Shown here: in pieces, positions 39,701-48,539 of the stretch | How positions within the stretch are numbered: position 1 is the stretch's first letter | Layout of the letters: the number at the start of each line of letters is the position of its first letter | Origin: Halomonas binhaiensis | Lineage (GTDB): Bacteria > Pseudomonadota > Gammaproteobacteria > Pseudomonadales > Halomonadaceae | DNA: 64,000 nucleotides | Assembly: GCF_008329985.2 (NCBI RefSeq) | Contig: NZ_CP038437.2 | Span: 186,001-250,000, forward strand | Reading direction: 5' to 3' | The notes under the pieces: model-generated | Told to the model about the DNA's origin: nothing | Databases searched by the model: none | What the model saw: the letters and a program-made list of their open reading frames with translations, nothing else | Translations under genes and position numbers: made by a program

Positions 39701-41306
39701 CGGCATGTCGGGGGCACGCATGTACCGTACTGGCGACCTGGCCAGCTGGCGCAGCGATGGCACCCTGGCGTTCGTTGGCCGGGCCGATGACCAGGTCAAG
39801 CTGCGCGGCTTCCGCATCGAACCGGGCGAGATCGCCAGTGTGCTGATGGGTCACCCCAGTGTGGCCCAGGCGGCGGTGATCGTGCGCGAAGACGGTGTAC
39901 CAGGCGACAAGCGTCTGGTGGCCTATGTGGTGCCGGCTCCGGTCATGATGCCTGAGCCCTCCGAGTTGCGCGCCCAGGTGGCGGCGACGCTGCCGGATTA
40001 CATGGTGCCGTCGGCCTATGTGATGCTCGACACCTTGCCGCTGACGCCGAACGGCAAGCTCGATCGTAAGGCGCTGCCGGCACCGCAGAGGGAAGCTCGT
40101 TCTACCCGGCCTCCGCGGACAGCGGAAGAACATCTGCTGTGTGCGCTGTTTGCCGAGTTGCTGGGTCTGGAGCAGGTGGGGTTGGAACAGATGGGGTTGG
40201 AACAGATAGGACTGGACGACCACTTCTTCGAGCTGGGCGGCCATTCGCTGCTGGCTACGCGGCTGGTCAGCCGTATTCGCCAGGCGCTGGCGGTCGAGCT
40301 GCCGATCCGGGCGGTGTTCGAGGCCCCTCGCGTGGTCGAGCTGGCGGAACGAATCAAGATGGCCAGTGACCCATTCGACGACCAGCGGGATATTCCCAGC
40401 CTGCTATTGCCATTGCGCAGACAAGGCCAGCGTTCCCCGCTGTTCTGTATTCATCCCGGAGGGGGCCTGGCCTGGCCTTATGCCCGGCTGGTGCCTTATC
40501 TCGATCCTGATGTTCCGGTCTATGGTCTGCAATCCAGGGGAATCTGCATGGATCAAGATCAGGCGCCATCCATCGAGTCGATGGCGGCCGACTACATCGA
40601 TCAAATGATGACCGTGCAGCCTGGTGGGCCCTACTACCTGCTGGGCTGGTCTCTCGGGGCGGCAGTTGCCCATGCCATTGCGACTCAGTTGCAGGCGAGA
40701 GGGGAGAAGGTTGCGCTGCTGGCCTTGCTCGATGGCTATCCGGATTCTTCATCTGCACAGCCGCCTTCCTGCTCGGGAATCACCGAGATGTCAGATGCAG
40801 AGATCATGCAGGAACTGATCAAGGCCTTGTCGGCCCAGCCCTGCGCTGCCGATGACATGCCAACGTCACTGGGTCAGATACGGCAGTGGCTGGAGCAGAC
40901 GGACCATATGCTGGCAGGACTCGATGAACCCCTGCTCAAGCGTATTCTGCATGAGGTGCGGGATGCGCCGCGCCTGATGCAGGAATTCGATCCTGGGCTG
41001 TTCCAGGGAGACATGCTGTTCTTCCGAGCGACATCGGGAGAGCAAGGCAATGATGGACTGCCTTCGGTGACGTCCTGGCAGCCCTATGTCAGTGGTCGAA
41101 TCAGCATTCACGATATTGCCTGCCAGCATATGGCAATGATGCAGCCGGAGGCGCTTGCCGATATTGCTCCTGTCGTTGCCGCGGCCCTGAATGATTCTCG
41201 TGGGGTCACGAACAGCACTGGGTCATCGCAGCCCTCATCATCCCAGTCTTCATTACCCCAGCCTTCATTACCCCAGCCTTTATCCAACATGGAGTACTCA
41301 TCATGA
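30354..41306 (+). CDS. Nonribosomal peptide synthetase, T1 and modules 2-4 with thioesterase
   Basis: A 3650-residue frame that continues the synthetase begun at 27280; the printed start is only the first start-like codon after the frameshift. Order: T1 (GGHSL near residue 22); C2 (from about 86), A2 (590-1060), T2 (1115); C3 (1178), A3 (1670-2140), T3 (2192); C4 (2257), A4 (2760-3240), T4 (3293); thioesterase (about 3348-3616, GWSLG near 3431, later Asp and His in LLDGYP and CQHMAMM). All C domains have HHIAADGWS and all T domains GGHSL; no epimerase or methylase. Hand-read codes: A2 D-A-Y-F-W-G-G-T-F-K, valine-like; A3 and A4 both D-S-A-L-I-A-E-V-W-K, unassigned. A tetrapeptide X-Val-like-Y-Y, released by the thioesterase, is predicted. 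Confidence 0.92.
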   Translation: MLGLEQVGLEQVGLDDHFFELGGHSLLATRLVSRIRQVLAVELPIRAVFEAPRVVELAERVIQARDTAEGVQRPPLTAMPRPAAMPLSFAQRRLWFLEQLEGPNAAYHIPCALRLEGKLDEDALDAALHDVMVRHESLRTVFPVTSATTTAGQPVQHLLAADELGSVLRIQADEVPCLADALAEAAAQPFDLSQEPPLRAVLWRLDGEEQDKVEDQHILLLLLHHIAADGWSLGPLLGDLDRAYAARCLGKPPAWTPLPVQYADYTLWQRQWLGEEQDLGSVVRTQLDYWQTQLSGLPEALELPTDRPRPAVLSGRGAQQAFQWDAELHGALLALARDSGASLFMLLQAGLAALCTRLGAGTDIALGSPVAGRTDTNLNELVGFFVNTLVLRTDTTGNPSFRDLLARVRETALAAYAHQDVPFERLVEALNPERSLAHHPLFQVMLVLQNTESATPKLGTLEMTPEAVAMTTTKFDLSVILHERYDAEGRPQGLDGVLEYATDLYDAGTVAMLAARLSRLLRAAVAAPEHAIGSLDILAPDEREQLLMAWNATAQPMSEATLVGLFEAQVARTPQAIAVTQAGCFDPSHSAALTYAELNTQANRLAHQLIELGLTPEGRVGLLLDRSIALLVATLAVIKAGGCYVPFHSVYPAQRVQRIIDETGARIVLTDHAMLASRPMTAPHVVCVDDICRDSPQEPDNPALKIASDQLAYVMYTSGSTGTPKGIAATHRNVVELARDRCWQNGSQQRVLLHSPHAFDASTYELWVPLLSGGQVIVAPPGPLDVAVLSRVIREQRVSALFLTAGLFSLLAEEDPQSLAAVQEVWAGGDIVSSAALHSILTHCPRTAIVNGYGPTETTTFATCHPVDPGHLEHGVPIGAPLDNTRAYVLDAGLQPVPVGVVGELYIAGSGLARGYLGRPGLTAERFVADPFGARFGMSGARMYRTGDLARWRRDGTLAFVGRADDQVKLRGFRIEPGEIASVLMGHPSVAQAAVIVREDGTPGDKRLVAYVVPAPGMMPEPSELRAQVAATLPDYMVPSAYKVLDTLPLTPNGKLDRKALPAPQREARSTRPPRTAEEHLLCALFAELLGLGQMGLEQVGLEQVGLDDHFFELGGHSLLATRLVSRIRQALDVELPIRAVFEAPRVVELAERVIQARDTAEGLQRPPLTAMPRPAAMPLSFAQRRLWFLEQLEGPNAAYHIPCALRLSGPLNREALDAAIHDVMMRHESLRTVFPVASATTTAGQPVQRILAADELGSVLRIQADEISCLADALAEAAVQPFDLSQEPPLRVNLWHQDEQHHVLLLLLHHIAADGWSLGPLLGDLDQAYAARCLGKPPAWTPLPVQYADYTLWQQALLNDTADGEGLLHTQLDYWQTQLAGLPEALELPTDRPRPAVLSGRGAQQAFQWDAELHGALLALARDSGASLFMVLQAGLAALCTRLGAGTDIALGSPVAGRTDTNLNELVGFFVNTLVLRTDTAGNPSFRDLLARVRETALAAYAHQDVPFERLVEALNPERSLAHHPLFQMMLVLQNTEATTPRLGTLEMTAEAVAMTTTKFDLSVILHERYDAEGRPQGLDGVLEYATDLYDAGTVAMLAARLSRLLKAAVVAPECAIGSLDILAQDEREQLLMAWNATAQPLPEATLVGLFEAQVARTPQAIAVTQANASLTYAELNTQANRLAHLLIEQGIGPESIVALCLERSPAMVVAVLATLKAGGAYLPLDPSYPQERRDYMIADAGPSCLISTAALIYRSLDENVNVRRLLLDDVEITAKLATAPEHNPIQALLPAHAAYVIYTSGSTGRPKGVVVAHGHAVASTLARHQAYPRSVQTFLLLSSFAFDSSVAGLFWTLTQGGRLLLPAIDQHYDPQALACLMAEQEVSHLLALPSLYQQVLDAPGEWPLLSDVIVAGEACPSGLVEQQQARCPDVALFNEYGPTEGSVWSTLHHVQPGDDPVPIGTPIANTRAYVLDAGLQPVPVGVVGELYIAGSGLARGYLGRPGLTAERFVADPFGARFGMSGARMYRTGDLASWRSDGTLAFVGRADDQVKLRGFRIEPGEIASVLMGHPSVAQAAVIVREDGAPGDKRLVAYVVPAPVMMPEPSELRAQVAATLPDYMVPSAYVMLDTLPLTPNGKLDRKALPAPQREARSTRPPRTAEERQLCALFAELLGLEQVGLEQVGLDDHFFELGGHSLLATRLVSRIRQVLAVELPIRAVFEAPRVVELAERVIQARDTAEGVQRPPLTAMPRPAAMPLSFAQRRLWFLEQLEGPNAAYHIPCALRLEGKLDEDALDAALHDVMVRHESLRTVFPVASGQPVQHLLAPEMLTSVLQVKELPEGEGEPLSSALAEAAAQPFDLSREPPLRAVLWRLDGEEQDKVEDQHILLLLLHHIAADGWSLGPLLGDLDRAYAARCLGKPPAWTPLPVQYADYTLWQQALLNDTADGEGLLHTQLDYWQTQLAGLPEALELPTDRPRPAVLSGRGAQQAFQWDAELHGALLALARDSGASLFMVLQAGLAALCTRLGAGTDIALGSPVAGRTDTNLNELVGFFVNTLVLRTDTAGNPSFRDLLARVRETALAAYAHQDVPFERLVEALNPERSLAHHPLFQVMLVLQNTEAATPRLGTPRLGTPRLGTLEMTAEAVAMTTTKFDLSVILHERYDAEGRPQGLDGVLEYATDLYGAGTVAMLAARLSRLLRAAVAAPEHAIGSLDILAPDEREQLLMAWNATAQPLPEATLVGLFEAQVARTPQAIAVTQANASLTYAELNTQANRLAHLLIEQGIGPESIVALCLERSPAMVVAVLATLKAGGAYLPLDPSYPQERRDFMIADAGPACLLTSIALDQKLPTEYACPRLSLDDVEITAKLATAPEHNPSQDDRRPALLPEHAAYVIYTSGSTGRPKGVVVAHGHAVASTLARHRAYPRPVQTFLLLSSFAFDSSVAGLFWTLTQGGRLLLPAIDQHYDPQALASLMAEQQVSHLLALPSLYQQVLEAPGEWPLLSDVIVAGEACPSGLVEQQQARCPGVALFNEYGPTEGSVWSTLHHVQPDDDPVPIGTPIANTRAYVLDAGLQPLPVGVVGELYIAGSGLARGYLGRPGLTAERFVADPFGARFGMSGARMYRTGDLASWRSDGTLAFVGRADDQVKLRGFRIEPGEIASVLMGHPSVAQAAVIVREDGVPGDKRLVAYVVPAPVMMPEPSELRAQVAATLPDYMVPSAYVMLDTLPLTPNGKLDRKALPAPQREARSTRPPRTAEEHLLCALFAELLGLEQVGLEQMGLEQIGLDDHFFELGGHSLLATRLVSRIRQALAVELPIRAVFEAPRVVELAERIKMASDPFDDQRDIPSLLLPLRRQGQRSPLFCIHPGGGLAWPYARLVPYLDPDVPVYGLQSRGICMDQDQAPSIESMAADYIDQMMTVQPGGPYYLLGWSLGAAVAHAIATQLQARGEKVALLALLDGYPDSSSAQPPSCSGITEMSDAEIMQELIKALSAQPCAADDMPTSLGQIRQWLEQTDHMLAGLDEPLLKRILHEVRDAPRLMQEFDPGLFQGDMLFFRATSGEQGNDGLPSVTSWQPYVSGRISIHDIACQHMAMMQPEALADIAPVVAAALNDSRGVTNSTGSSQPSSSQSSLPQPSLPQPLSNMEYSS
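34404..34940 (+). repeat. 537-bp block of C3 identical to C4
   Basis: This half of the C3 domain reads identically to 37653-38189 in C4, with differences resuming at the bases just outside (34403 and 34941). It is a second recent conversion or duplication tract in the same gene. Confidence 0.85.
36231..37282 (+). repeat. Copy 2 of the 1.05-kb block (module 3)
   Basis: The partner of 29719-30769, covering the second half of A3, T3 and the start of C4. It has the intact CAGAGGGAAGC at the place where module 1 has lost a base. Confidence 0.88.
37653..38189 (+). repeat. Partner 537-bp block in C4
   Basis: This is the copy of 34404-34940. The repeats of modules 2-4 chain together, so most of modules 3 and 4 look like late duplicates. 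Confidence 0.85.
38226..38270 (+). repeat. Exact 15-bp triplication in C4
   Basis: CCACGCCTCGGCACG occurs three times head to tail and encodes TPRLG three times. C2 and C3 have one copy at the same place, so two in-frame units were gained in module 4. Confidence 0.95.
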
Positions 41307-41521
41307 CCAATCCCTTCGATAATGCTCAGGGAAGCTTTGTGGTGCTTGTCAATGCCGAAGGGCAGCACTCTCTCTGGCCGGCTTTCATCGGTGTTCCTGA
41401 GGGCTGGAAGACTGTCTTTGGTCCCGGGGAGCGTCAGGCGTGTCTCGATCATATCGAGACGAACTGGTTCGATATGCGGCCCGAGACACTGGTGCAGAGC
41501 ATGAATGACCGTTGTGGGTAA
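41303..41521 (+). CDS. MbtH-like protein
   Basis: A 72-residue MbtH-family protein (NPFDN start, [20 protein letters not shown], the three conserved tryptophans visible). These proteins bind adenylation domains and are needed for the folding or activity of many of them. The ATG overlaps the synthetase stop (ATGA at 41303-41306), and GGAG lies ten bases upstream within the synthetase gene, so expression is coupled to it. Confidence 0.97.
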   Translation: MTNPFDNAQGSFVVLVNAEGQHSLWPAFIGVPEGWKTVFGPGERQACLDHIETNWFDMRPETLVQSMNDRCG

Positions 41522-41527
41522 CGGCAG

Positions 41528-42163
41528 GTGCTGCACACGCTGTTGCCCTGCGATGTGGTTGTCGTGGAGGCGGAAGACGGGATGTGGGAGGGCTATCTGC
41601 ATCCCGACGAGGCCACAAGCATAGCGAGGGCATTCCCCGGCCGACGCAGGGAGTTTACCGCGGGCCGGGCTTGTGCACGGGCCGCCCTGGCACGGCTCGG
41701 CGTAACGCCCCGCCCATTACTGTGTGATGCTGATCGAGTGCCTCAATGGCCGCCAGGCACGACAGGCAGTATCACGCATTGCGATGGTTACTGTGCCGCA
41801 GCGGTGGCATGGCAGGCGAAAGTTCGTGGCGTGGGCATTGATGCTGAGGTGCTGACTCCCTTGGGAAAGGAGGTGGAACTCATCTGCTCGCCAGCAGAGC
41901 TGCAGGGTGGCGTGCAGGCGGGGCTTCCTGCTGCCTTCGTTGCCAACGTGATCTTTAGCGCCAAGGAAAGCTTCTACAAATGCTACTATCCCTTGGCGAG
42001 GCAGTTTCTGGAGTTCTCCGATGTAGAGATCATCGTCATTGATGATGGTTGCTTCGAGGCCCGCCTGGTCAACCATTCTCTTCCCGACATGCTTGGCTTT
42101 CGCCATTGCCGTGGTCGCTTTGCTCTCCACCAAGGGCATGTATTCGCGGCAGTGGTTCTCTGA
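41528..42163 (+). CDS. Phosphopantetheinyl transferase, Sfp/EntD type
   Basis: A 211-residue enzyme that moves phosphopantetheine from coenzyme A to the serine of carrier domains. EntD-type motifs are clear: GSITHCDGY near residue 80, GVGIDAE near 100 with magnesium-binding acids, and FSAKESFYKCYYP near 142. It starts with GTG six bases after the MbtH stop, a weak start supported mainly by the spacing. It should activate the four T domains here and perhaps the polyketide synthase carrier at 55 kb. Confidence 0.93.
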   Translation: MLHTLLPCDVVVVEAEDGMWEGYLHPDEATSIARAFPGRRREFTAGRACARAALARLGVTPRPLLCDADRVPQWPPGTTGSITHCDGYCAAAVAWQAKVRGVGIDAEVLTPLGKEVELICSPAELQGGVQAGLPAAFVANVIFSAKESFYKCYYPLARQFLEFSDVEIIVIDDGCFEARLVNHSLPDMLGFRHCRGRFALHQGHVFAAVVL

Positions 42164-42741
42164 TCACGGGCGAGATCAGAGATAAAGGGGACTTCGGCTT
42201 TGTGCATGAAATGTGTAATTTGCATGCGCCTATTTAAACTTGCTGAAGAATATGCTGTCCTACCTGCAACCTTGGCACTGCCGGGAAGACCTTTCTGCCA
42301 TTGCCCCTTTCTTTCCTTTACACATACTTCTCCCGCATTCGTTTCCTTTTTATCTGGAGCCTGAACTGCACTCCCGTGTCGTGGGAGGTGAAGGTGATGT
42401 ACAAGCGGAAATCGTCATCGCAGGACGCCATCCTGACACAAGCCATGAAACGAAATGACATCTGGAGATAGCGAAGGACTGAAAGATACCAATGTCTTTC
42501 TGACAGATATTATTCACATATCACTTTTAGTGATTTTCAATCGAATAATACTGACTAAGAAACAGTGCTTCAGTGCGCTAGGGTAAACGTACAGCCTTCA
42601 AGACAGCTTGAGGCAAAGAAAAGGACACCATAGCCAGTAGGGCTATCACCTTTATACCGATTTTGTGTTTCCCCGGAAAATGGAGAAGTAAAACTCCTGC
42701 TGAGAATCATTACGGGGTAGGCACTTTCTGGAGAGTAGAAT
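42157..42741. other. AT-rich spacer after the peptide operon with two hairpins
   Basis: A hairpin (TCTCTGATC with its complement, 42157-42182) spans the transferase stop codon and may end the operon, though no T run follows. A second hairpin at 42621-42652 (ATAGCC-AGTAG-GGCTAT with outer AAGG/CCTT) precedes the next gene. No coding frame is convincing. The base composition is more AT-rich than the genes. Confidence 0.5.
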
Positions 42742-42993
42742 ATGAATCACTACGAACTGCACGACCAAGCCACCATTCTGGCAGAAGACGAAAGCCGCTA
42801 TGCACTGGCACGTAGGGTGCTGAAACTGGAAGAAAAATGTGCTGCTTTAGCTGCGCGCGTCCAGCAACGCAATAGACCGGGCGAGCGTTCCGCAGCACCT
42901 GCGCATGGCAAACGACCTTCGCCCAAGGCGAGGAAGGCTGGCTTCCAGAAAGGCAAGAAGCACCATCAGGGACCGCTTGCCATGACGGAGTAA
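42742..42993 (+). CDS. Small coiled-coil protein with basic tail, unknown function
   Basis: An 83-residue protein with GGAGAG six bases before the ATG. Residues 18-42 form a likely coiled coil (ARRVLKLEEKCAALAARVQ). The tail is very basic (KRPSPKARKAGFQKGKKHH) and could bind nucleic acid. I recognise no family. It is flanked by AT-rich spacers and apparently transcribed alone. Confidence 0.6.
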   Translation: MNHYELHDQATILAEDESRYALARRVLKLEEKCAALAARVQQRNRPGERSAAPAHGKRPSPKARKAGFQKGKKHHQGPLAMTE

Positions 42994-43534
42994 CGCCATC
43001 GATATCAGGAGCGAATCTGGCTTTCTCCATCAGCGTCATATCGGTTTTGCATATGATGGCACAGTACTGGAGTAAGAGTACGGGAGTAAGTGGAGTAAGA
43101 ATGCTGGAGCGAGAATGTTGCCTTTCATATGTATGACGTTATCTTTCATGTAGACGGTGTTGTTTTTATTTAGATGATGTTCCTTCCTATACACCGAATA
43201 GTTGTGTTTTGTGTTTCTTAAGTAAACCTGTTTTCTTCTGACTTCCTGGGTCGAGATAATCTCGGCCCAGGTGTGGGAAAGTGTTGTTTTATTTTGTCTG
43301 TATATTCATGATGCTCTTATGATGATCCTTTGGTTTTCAAATGAAGAATACAGATTAAGACTCTGTGTCATTTGGCTTTAAAGTAGTTCTTGGATCAGTT
43401 GTGACGGAGCAACCGATGAGAAGGGGCTATTGATAGGAGGAGTTATCGCTAAGGATCTATCGGCAAGGAAGAGCCATCGCTAGACAGTGACTCCATCAAT
43501 GGCCATGTGGAATCGGATCATGGAGGAAAAGGAT
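42994..43534. other. AT-rich spacer with a terminator-like hairpin
   Basis: The spacer contains short direct repeats of GGAGTAAG around 43068-43105 and a 12-bp hairpin (43245-43256 with 43260-43271, one U-G pair), followed by GTGTTGTTTTATTTTG, a plausible terminator for the small coiled-coil gene or a small RNA. I see no other coding frame. Confidence 0.6.
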
Positions 43535-44344
43535 ATGCCACTGACCCAAGTTGTCGACTATTTCAATACTCATCTCGAAACCCTCAATCCCCGGGCCAGC
43601 CTGCAGCGTCATGCGTATTTTCATTACCGGGCCGGGCGGGTGTCAGCCGAGCTGGGCGGAATGTCGCTGCAGCCTTACCAGCAGCCCATCCTGGACCTGA
43701 CGACTCAGGCAGTGGCTGGCTGGGAAAGCAATATCCGAGTCGTGGGACAGCGTCATCGCCGGTATAGCGTCGAAGATCTGTATTTCCTGGCCTGGGACAA
43801 GGAAGACGTCGTCTTCCTCGACCGTTTCCTGCGAGTGCTGCATGCACTGCATCACCTGTCGCGGCACACAGTGGAGGCACCTCCCTTGGTGGTGGATGTG
43901 CACTGGCGCCATATACAGGCAGTGGAAGCATCGCATGGCCTGGTGTTCGAGACCTTGCTGGCCCGCCTGGGGGTCAGCCCTGGACAGATGGTGCTGCGTC
44001 TGAGAGGAGATCTGCTATTGTCAGAGGCTCATGTTCAGCACGCGGCTCAGAGTTTCCATCAGCGAGGGTACATCCTGCTGGCCCACGAGCTGCCAAGTGC
44101 CGTGGGAGAGTCCGGTTGGCAGAAACTGAAGGAATGTGGCGTGCACTGGGTGACTCCGGAAAGCCAGGCATTTGGCGATAAGCGTTGGCATCAGCAAGCA
44201 TTGGCTAGCGGGCTGAAGGTCTGGTGGAGCGGGGTCGAACAACCTACCGAGCTTGAGCTTGCCCAGCGTACAGGAAGCGTGCTGATCAGCGGCAGTCTGG
44301 TGGAGGAATGCTATATGCAAGTTCCGGCCTCGGCTGCCCTTTGA
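43535..44344 (+). CDS. Degenerate EAL-domain protein
   Basis: A 269-residue protein. The segment LQPYQQPILDLTTQAVAGWESNIRV lines up with the start of EAL phosphodiesterases (QPIVDL...GYEALLR), and later parts fit the barrel (LVVDVHWRHI; LGVSPGQMVLRL; HQRGYILLAHELP). EAL reads ESN, and the other metal and catalytic residues (NLS, E..E, DDFG) are replaced, so cyclic-di-GMP hydrolysis is not expected. Such YdiV-like relics act by protein binding. GGAGG lies eight bases before the ATG at 43535, preferred over upstream GTG/ATG codons. Its link to the peptide operon is only positional. Confidence 0.7.
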   Translation: MPLTQVVDYFNTHLETLNPRASLQRHAYFHYRAGRVSAELGGMSLQPYQQPILDLTTQAVAGWESNIRVVGQRHRRYSVEDLYFLAWDKEDVVFLDRFLRVLHALHHLSRHTVEAPPLVVDVHWRHIQAVEASHGLVFETLLARLGVSPGQMVLRLRGDLLLSEAHVQHAAQSFHQRGYILLAHELPSAVGESGWQKLKECGVHWVTPESQAFGDKRWHQQALASGLKVWWSGVEQPTELELAQRTGSVLISGSLVEECYMQVPASAAL

Positions 44345-44517
44345 AGGCTACCTTGAAAGCGAATCCTTGAGACTTTCTGTTTAAGCGCCCTCGGTTCATT
44401 CAAGAGCCTTCCTGGTGATAAGTCTTCTCTTGGCTTTGCGTCTTCGATTTAAAGGCCTCTTTTGGTAAAGCCCGGGTTTAACGTCTCAGGTTTCAAGCCC
44501 CGAGTTTAACGTCCGGG

Positions 44518-44602
44518 GTTTAAAACTCATGCTTAAGACTCCTGCTTTAAAGACCATGCTTTAAAACTCATGCTTTAAAAACCAGGGTTCAAAGTCCTGT
44601 CT
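44518..44602 (+). repeat. 14-bp degenerate tandem repeat
   Basis: About six units of the form TTTAAAACTCATGC follow each other, with single changes (44518-44602), and looser copies (GGGTTTAACGTC) extend upstream to about 44470. It fills the spacer between the EAL-like gene and the convergent cysB. No coding sense is seen. Confidence 0.75.
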
Positions 44603-44659
44603 GAAGTGCGGCTGCCTGAAAGGGCGCCACTCGTTATTGGCTGCTGGCGCTATTCCTCG

Positions 44660-45592
44660 TCAGGCGTCGCTACCGGCCAACGCCTGTTGCACCGTCTCTT
44701 CGCTCAGTTCACTACTGCAAAGCTGCAGGAACTGGTAGGCATAACTACGCAGGAAATGACCTCGGCGGAGAGCCAGGTAAGTGGTGTTGCGTGGAAACAA
44801 GGTGCCGGTGTCGAGCAGGGCCAGGCCACTGTCGCGCTTCTTTTGATAGGCCATGGAGGCGACCAGGCCCACGCCCAGGTCGAGTTCGGCATAGGTCTTG
44901 ATCACGTCGGCATCCAGTGCGGTCAGGACGATGTCTGGACTCAGGTCCGCTGCGGCGAAGGCCTCGTCGATACGGGCGCGGCCAGTGACGCCTTCGTGGT
45001 AGGTCACGATGGGGTGTTCCGCGATTTTTTCCAGGGTCAGTGGATTGCCGTCATCCAGTGGGTGCCCCTCCGGCACCACTACCGCATGGTGCCAGTGGTA
45101 GAAAGGGAAGCATACGAACAGTTGGCCATGTTCATGCAGCGCTTCTGTAGCGATGCCGATATCCACCTTGCCGGCCTTGAGCATCGAGACGATCTCATCA
45201 GGGTTGCATTGGTGAAGCTCCAGGTGAACCTTGGGAAAGGCCTGCTTGAAACGAGTAATGATGGAGGGCAGCTCATAGCGGGCCTGGGTGTGCGTTGTCG
45301 CGATGGCCAGGTTGCCCTGATCCTCATGCGCCAGTTGGTCAGCCGAGCGTTTGAGGTTATCTGCGTCCAGCAGGATACGCTCGACGGCCTCGATCAGCTC
45401 CCTGCCGGCTACGGTGAGACCCAGAATGCGCTTGCCACGCCGTTCAAAGAGCTCGACACCAAGCTCGCCCTCTAGATCGCGTATATGCTTGCTGGCACCG
45501 GATTGGGAGGTGAACAAGGCATTGGAGGCCGCAGTGAGGTTGAAATCCTGGCGCACCGTCTCACGTACGATGCGCAGTTGCTGGAAGTTCAT
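44660..45592 (-). CDS. cysB: LysR-type regulator of sulfur assimilation, CysB
   Basis: A 310-residue regulator. The N-terminus (MNFQQLRIVRETVRQDFNLTAASNALFTSQSGASKHI) is the characteristic CysB/Cbl helix-turn-helix. The effector domain keeps TTHTQARYELP near residue 105, the binding region for N-acetylserine. It activates cysteine biosynthesis genes when sulfur is short, which fits cysD and cysNC 6 kb away on the same strand. I use the ATG at 45592, since the longer frame upstream is not conserved in type. Cbl is a close alternative. Confidence 0.9.
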   Translation of the reverse strand: MNFQQLRIVRETVRQDFNLTAASNALFTSQSGASKHIRDLEGELGVELFERRGKRILGLTVAGRELIEAVERILLDADNLKRSADQLAHEDQGNLAIATTHTQARYELPSIITRFKQAFPKVHLELHQCNPDEIVSMLKAGKVDIGIATEALHEHGQLFVCFPFYHWHHAVVVPEGHPLDDGNPLTLEKIAEHPIVTYHEGVTGRARIDEAFAAADLSPDIVLTALDADVIKTYAELDLGVGLVASMAYQKKRDSGLALLDTGTLFPRNTTYLALRRGHFLRSYAYQFLQLCSSELSEETVQQALAGSDA

Positions 45593-45742
45593 GGTGGGCC
45601 TATGGGTCGCTGATAAATATGTTTTGGAATATAAATTATGCTTTTTATTCCTTGAAAGCATTTTCCTTGATATGAATATCAGCGATCAGGACCGTGCCTG
45701 TCAGGCACAGGATCCACGCAGCAGCGCGGACCTTGTGGCAGG

Positions 45743-45784
45743 CAATGCATAGTCATCAATGCATAGTCATCAATGCATAGGAAA
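45743..45784 (+). repeat. 14-bp tandem repeat between cysB and the DUF1501 gene
   Basis: CAATGCATAGTCAT is repeated twice exactly and a third time in part (45743-45756, 45757-45770, 45771 on). Each unit holds the palindrome ATGCAT. Confidence 0.9.
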
Positions 45785-45807
45785 GAGTGGCAGCGCCTGT
45801 ATGGTGT

Positions 45808-46962
45808 TCAGGCAACGAGTCCTTCCATGGCTTTTATATCGCGGCTTTCAGGAAAGACCCGGCTATCCAGGGCATCTGCATCGATTTGCATATGATCGCG
45901 CAGGACACCCTTCAAGACGCTGCGCATGTCCTGTGCCGAGATCAAGTCACGGTCTTCCTGCAGCTTCGACAGTCCCGGCCAGTCGCCATGCACCTTGCCA
46001 CCCTTGATGGCGCCTCCGGCCAGCAGGATACTGCTGGCGGTACCGTGGTCAGTCCCTTTGGTCCCGTTGATGCGAACGGTACGGCCAAATTCGGTGACAA
46101 CGACAACAGCGGTGTGCTGCCAGTGATCTCCCAATGACTCGTGCAACTGCTTCATGCCGGTGTCGAGTTCGACCAGCTTGCGCCCGAGTGCGGCATTCTG
46201 TTGGGCATGGGTATCCCAACCCGTGTCCTGAACCATGACGACCCGGGGGGCATTTTCTTCCGCCATGAACTGTCCGGCAGATTGCATGGCTCCTGCCAAC
46301 TGTCCGCCGTGAGCGGGGGAGTCGGGCACAATCTGCTGTGAAGACAGAGCCTGGGCAAAGGCCTCGGAAAGGTTGGCGTCCTCGGCGTAAAGGTCGGCGA
46401 GGTGGTTGGCAAGCACGGTGGGGCCGCCACTCTTGCCTGGAGTGGGTGACCAGGTGACGAAAGGTGCATCACCTCGCACCATCAGTGGTTGCGCAGAGGC
46501 TATGCTGAGCCCCTTTGCACCTTGCATCTCGGCCACTGCGCGATTTAGCCAGCCGGTGTTGCTGCCGTCTGGCGAGGAGCTTCCGTTTTCCAGGCAGTCC
46601 TGGGCATCGAAGTGCGAACGCCCGGTATACGGCAGCCCGCAGGAATGCACGATACCAAACTCCTGGCGCTCGAAGAGTCGATGGCAATATGCCATGGAAG
46701 GGTGCAGGGCGAAGTTGTCGTCCAGCTTGAGAATGGCGTTCTTGCCTGAGTCAGGCAAAGCCAATGGCCCACGTAGTTCCGCGAAACGTGGTTCACCGTA
46801 GCTGGGTACCGCTCCCAACCCATCCATGGCGCCACGCAGCAGTACCACCAGCAAGCGTTGTGGGTGCTCGGAAGCATCGGCCGCAAGGGTCGTCAATCCC
46901 GGCCAGATCAACAGGCTGCAGCCACCGGCCAGGCGGGCAAGAAACTGGCGTCGAGTTAACAT
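45808..46962 (-). CDS. Tat-exported DUF1501 protein
   Basis: A 384-residue protein of the DUF1501 family, related in fold to sulfatases/alkaline phosphatases. A twin-arginine signal opens it (TRRQFLARLAGG). Family stretches include VVLLRGAMDGLGAVPSYG near residue 40, PYTGRSHFDAQD near 112, and VTEFGRTVRINGTKGTDHGT near 290, with potential metal ligands. AGGAGAG precedes the ATG. It follows a DUF1800 gene by 33 bases; such pairs occur together in many bacteria. Function is not established; an exported enzyme acting on a surface or polymer substrate is possible. Confidence 0.9.
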   Translation of the reverse strand: MLTRRQFLARLAGGCSLLIWPGLTTLAADASEHPQRLLVVLLRGAMDGLGAVPSYGEPRFAELRGPLALPDSGKNAILKLDDNFALHPSMAYCHRLFERQEFGIVHSCGLPYTGRSHFDAQDCLENGSSSPDGSNTGWLNRAVAEMQGAKGLSIASAQPLMVRGDAPFVTWSPTPGKSGGPTVLANHLADLYAEDANLSEAFAQALSSQQIVPDSPAHGGQLAGAMQSAGQFMAEENAPRVVMVQDTGWDTHAQQNAALGRKLVELDTGMKQLHESLGDHWQHTAVVVVTEFGRTVRINGTKGTDHGTASSILLAGGAIKGGKVHGDWPGLSKLQEDRDLISAQDMRSVLKGVLRDHMQIDADALDSRVFPESRDIKAMEGLVA

Positions 46963-46995
46963 AAGAGTTCTCTCCTGAACACTGAAAAGACGCCA

Positions 46996-48405
46996 TCAGC
47001 GCCACTGAAATTCCGGACTGGCCAGCAGTATCGCTGTACCCTGGCGAGGATTGGTCTGGCTGATGGCGACAGCGGTTGCCTCTTTCAACTGCGGGCCCAG
47101 GCTGTCCTGTGCCAGTTCCATCGGGTCGCGTTGCGGGTCCAGCTTGGCTGCATGGCGTTGGGCAATGACCAGCCGTTTCCACAGGGCATCCGCTCCAACC
47201 CAGTCCCTGGCGGTATCTCCCCAGCCGGCGGGCGCGCGTGGTGCAAATGGCGTCTGTCCCAGCAAGCGAAGTTCGCGCCCCCAGTGGTTGTCATCGTCCC
47301 CTGGAAGCTCGTCCAGGGCACGATACATGGCAATCAGGTATTCGTCCGGGCGGCGGAACTTGCGAGTTTCGCTCTGCCAAGCCAGGTCATGAGTGAACAG
47401 TGCCCGGTAGACGGGCATCAGTTCGCCCTTGTTCTGCTGATAGGCCTTTACCAGATGCTCAACCAGTTGCTCAGGAGGTTCGTCGGCAACGTAATGCCGG
47501 GCCAGCTTGGTGGCAATGAACCTGGCGGTATCTTCCTGGCTGGCGAGAAAGCGCAACATGGAACGCCCCTGGGCCAGGCCTTCCTGGTCGAAGCTCTGAC
47601 CCAGAAGTTCACGGTTGCCGGGTTCATGGGCAGCATGTTGATAGACACTGCCGAAAGGGCTCAATTCACGCGTGCCGCTGGCATTCGGTGCTTGCATGGG
47701 CGTTCGCCACCCGGTCAGGCCTCGTGCCAGTTCAATCACATCCTGCTGGGTATAGTCGCCATCCACACTGAGGGTGTGTAGCTCCATGATCTCGCGGGCA
47801 AGGTTCTCATTGATCCCGGAAGGCAGGTCAGCCTTGCGTTGAGCCCGCCTCTGACCCACCGCTGAATCAGGACCGATGGAAACCTCGTTATTCAGGTACA
47901 GCAACATGGCCGGGTGTTGTTCTACACCGAGCAGGAGAGAGGCAAAGTCATCGCATACATGGGGGCGAATGGCTTCGCGCTCAAAGGAGCCTGCAACCAT
48001 GTGCACATCCTGACTTTCGGCGGATACCGTGAAGTGGTTACTCCAGAACATGACCAGACGCTCGTGCACGGGCGAGTCGGTGGCACATTGCTGGCGGGCG
48101 CGAAGCTGGGTTTCGGCACGAAAGTCGCGACCGAAACGCTTGGTGAACACCGGGACGTCGGCATTCTTGTCCTGCGCTGCCTGCTGGCGTGCGGCACGAA
48201 ATTCCTTGCGGAATTCGGCATAGCGATTCAGGTAGGTTGGACTGTCATCCAGGCCCTGTAACGCATCAAGTGGTGATGCAGGATTTTCCAACTGCGACAG
48301 CACCCACTCCTTGGGGTCATGAGCGATCTCCTGTAGATCACCGGGTCTGGCACCTAGCCCGAAACGGTTGGCTGCCAGCACAGCATCGTGAAGGCTCTTG
48401 TCCAT
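46996..48405 (-). CDS. DUF1800 protein, partner of DUF1501
   Basis: A 469-residue protein of the DUF1800 family. Typical segments are AANRFGLGARPGDL at the start, SPVHERLVMFWSNHFTVS near residue 110, INENLAREIMELHTLSVDGDYTQQDV near 195 and ARGLTGWRTP. AGAGGA lies seven bases before the ATG. No obvious signal peptide is present, unlike DUF1501. The pair forms an operon of unknown role. Confidence 0.9.
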   Translation of the reverse strand: MDKSLHDAVLAANRFGLGARPGDLQEIAHDPKEWVLSQLENPASPLDALQGLDDSPTYLNRYAEFRKEFRAARQQAAQDKNADVPVFTKRFGRDFRAETQLRARQQCATDSPVHERLVMFWSNHFTVSAESQDVHMVAGSFEREAIRPHVCDDFASLLLGVEQHPAMLLYLNNEVSIGPDSAVGQRRAQRKADLPSGINENLAREIMELHTLSVDGDYTQQDVIELARGLTGWRTPMQAPNASGTRELSPFGSVYQHAAHEPGNRELLGQSFDQEGLAQGRSMLRFLASQEDTARFIATKLARHYVADEPPEQLVEHLVKAYQQNKGELMPVYRALFTHDLAWQSETRKFRRPDEYLIAMYRALDELPGDDDNHWGRELRLLGQTPFAPRAPAGWGDTARDWVGADALWKRLVIAQRHAAKLDPQRDPMELAQDSLGPQLKEATAVAISQTNPRQGTAILLASPEFQWR

Positions 48406-48539
48406 ATGATGTCCTCTAAAAACCTGATGTGTTAGGTCGGGCCTTCCGGCAATAGTTCGTTACGGAGAGTGATTTTTTGTGCCGACTCGGTCAGCGTGAT
48501 GGCAAGCCTGGGCGCCGTGACTTCTCTGGTCTTCAGCAT

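Noticed and set aside
44440..44602. CRISPR-like array
   Set aside because: Units are about 14 bases, degenerate and directly adjacent without spacers; no cas genes are near.
45743..45784. Attachment site or iteron origin
   Set aside because: Only two and a half 14-bp units, no replication or recombination gene nearby; it fits the general tandem duplication pattern.
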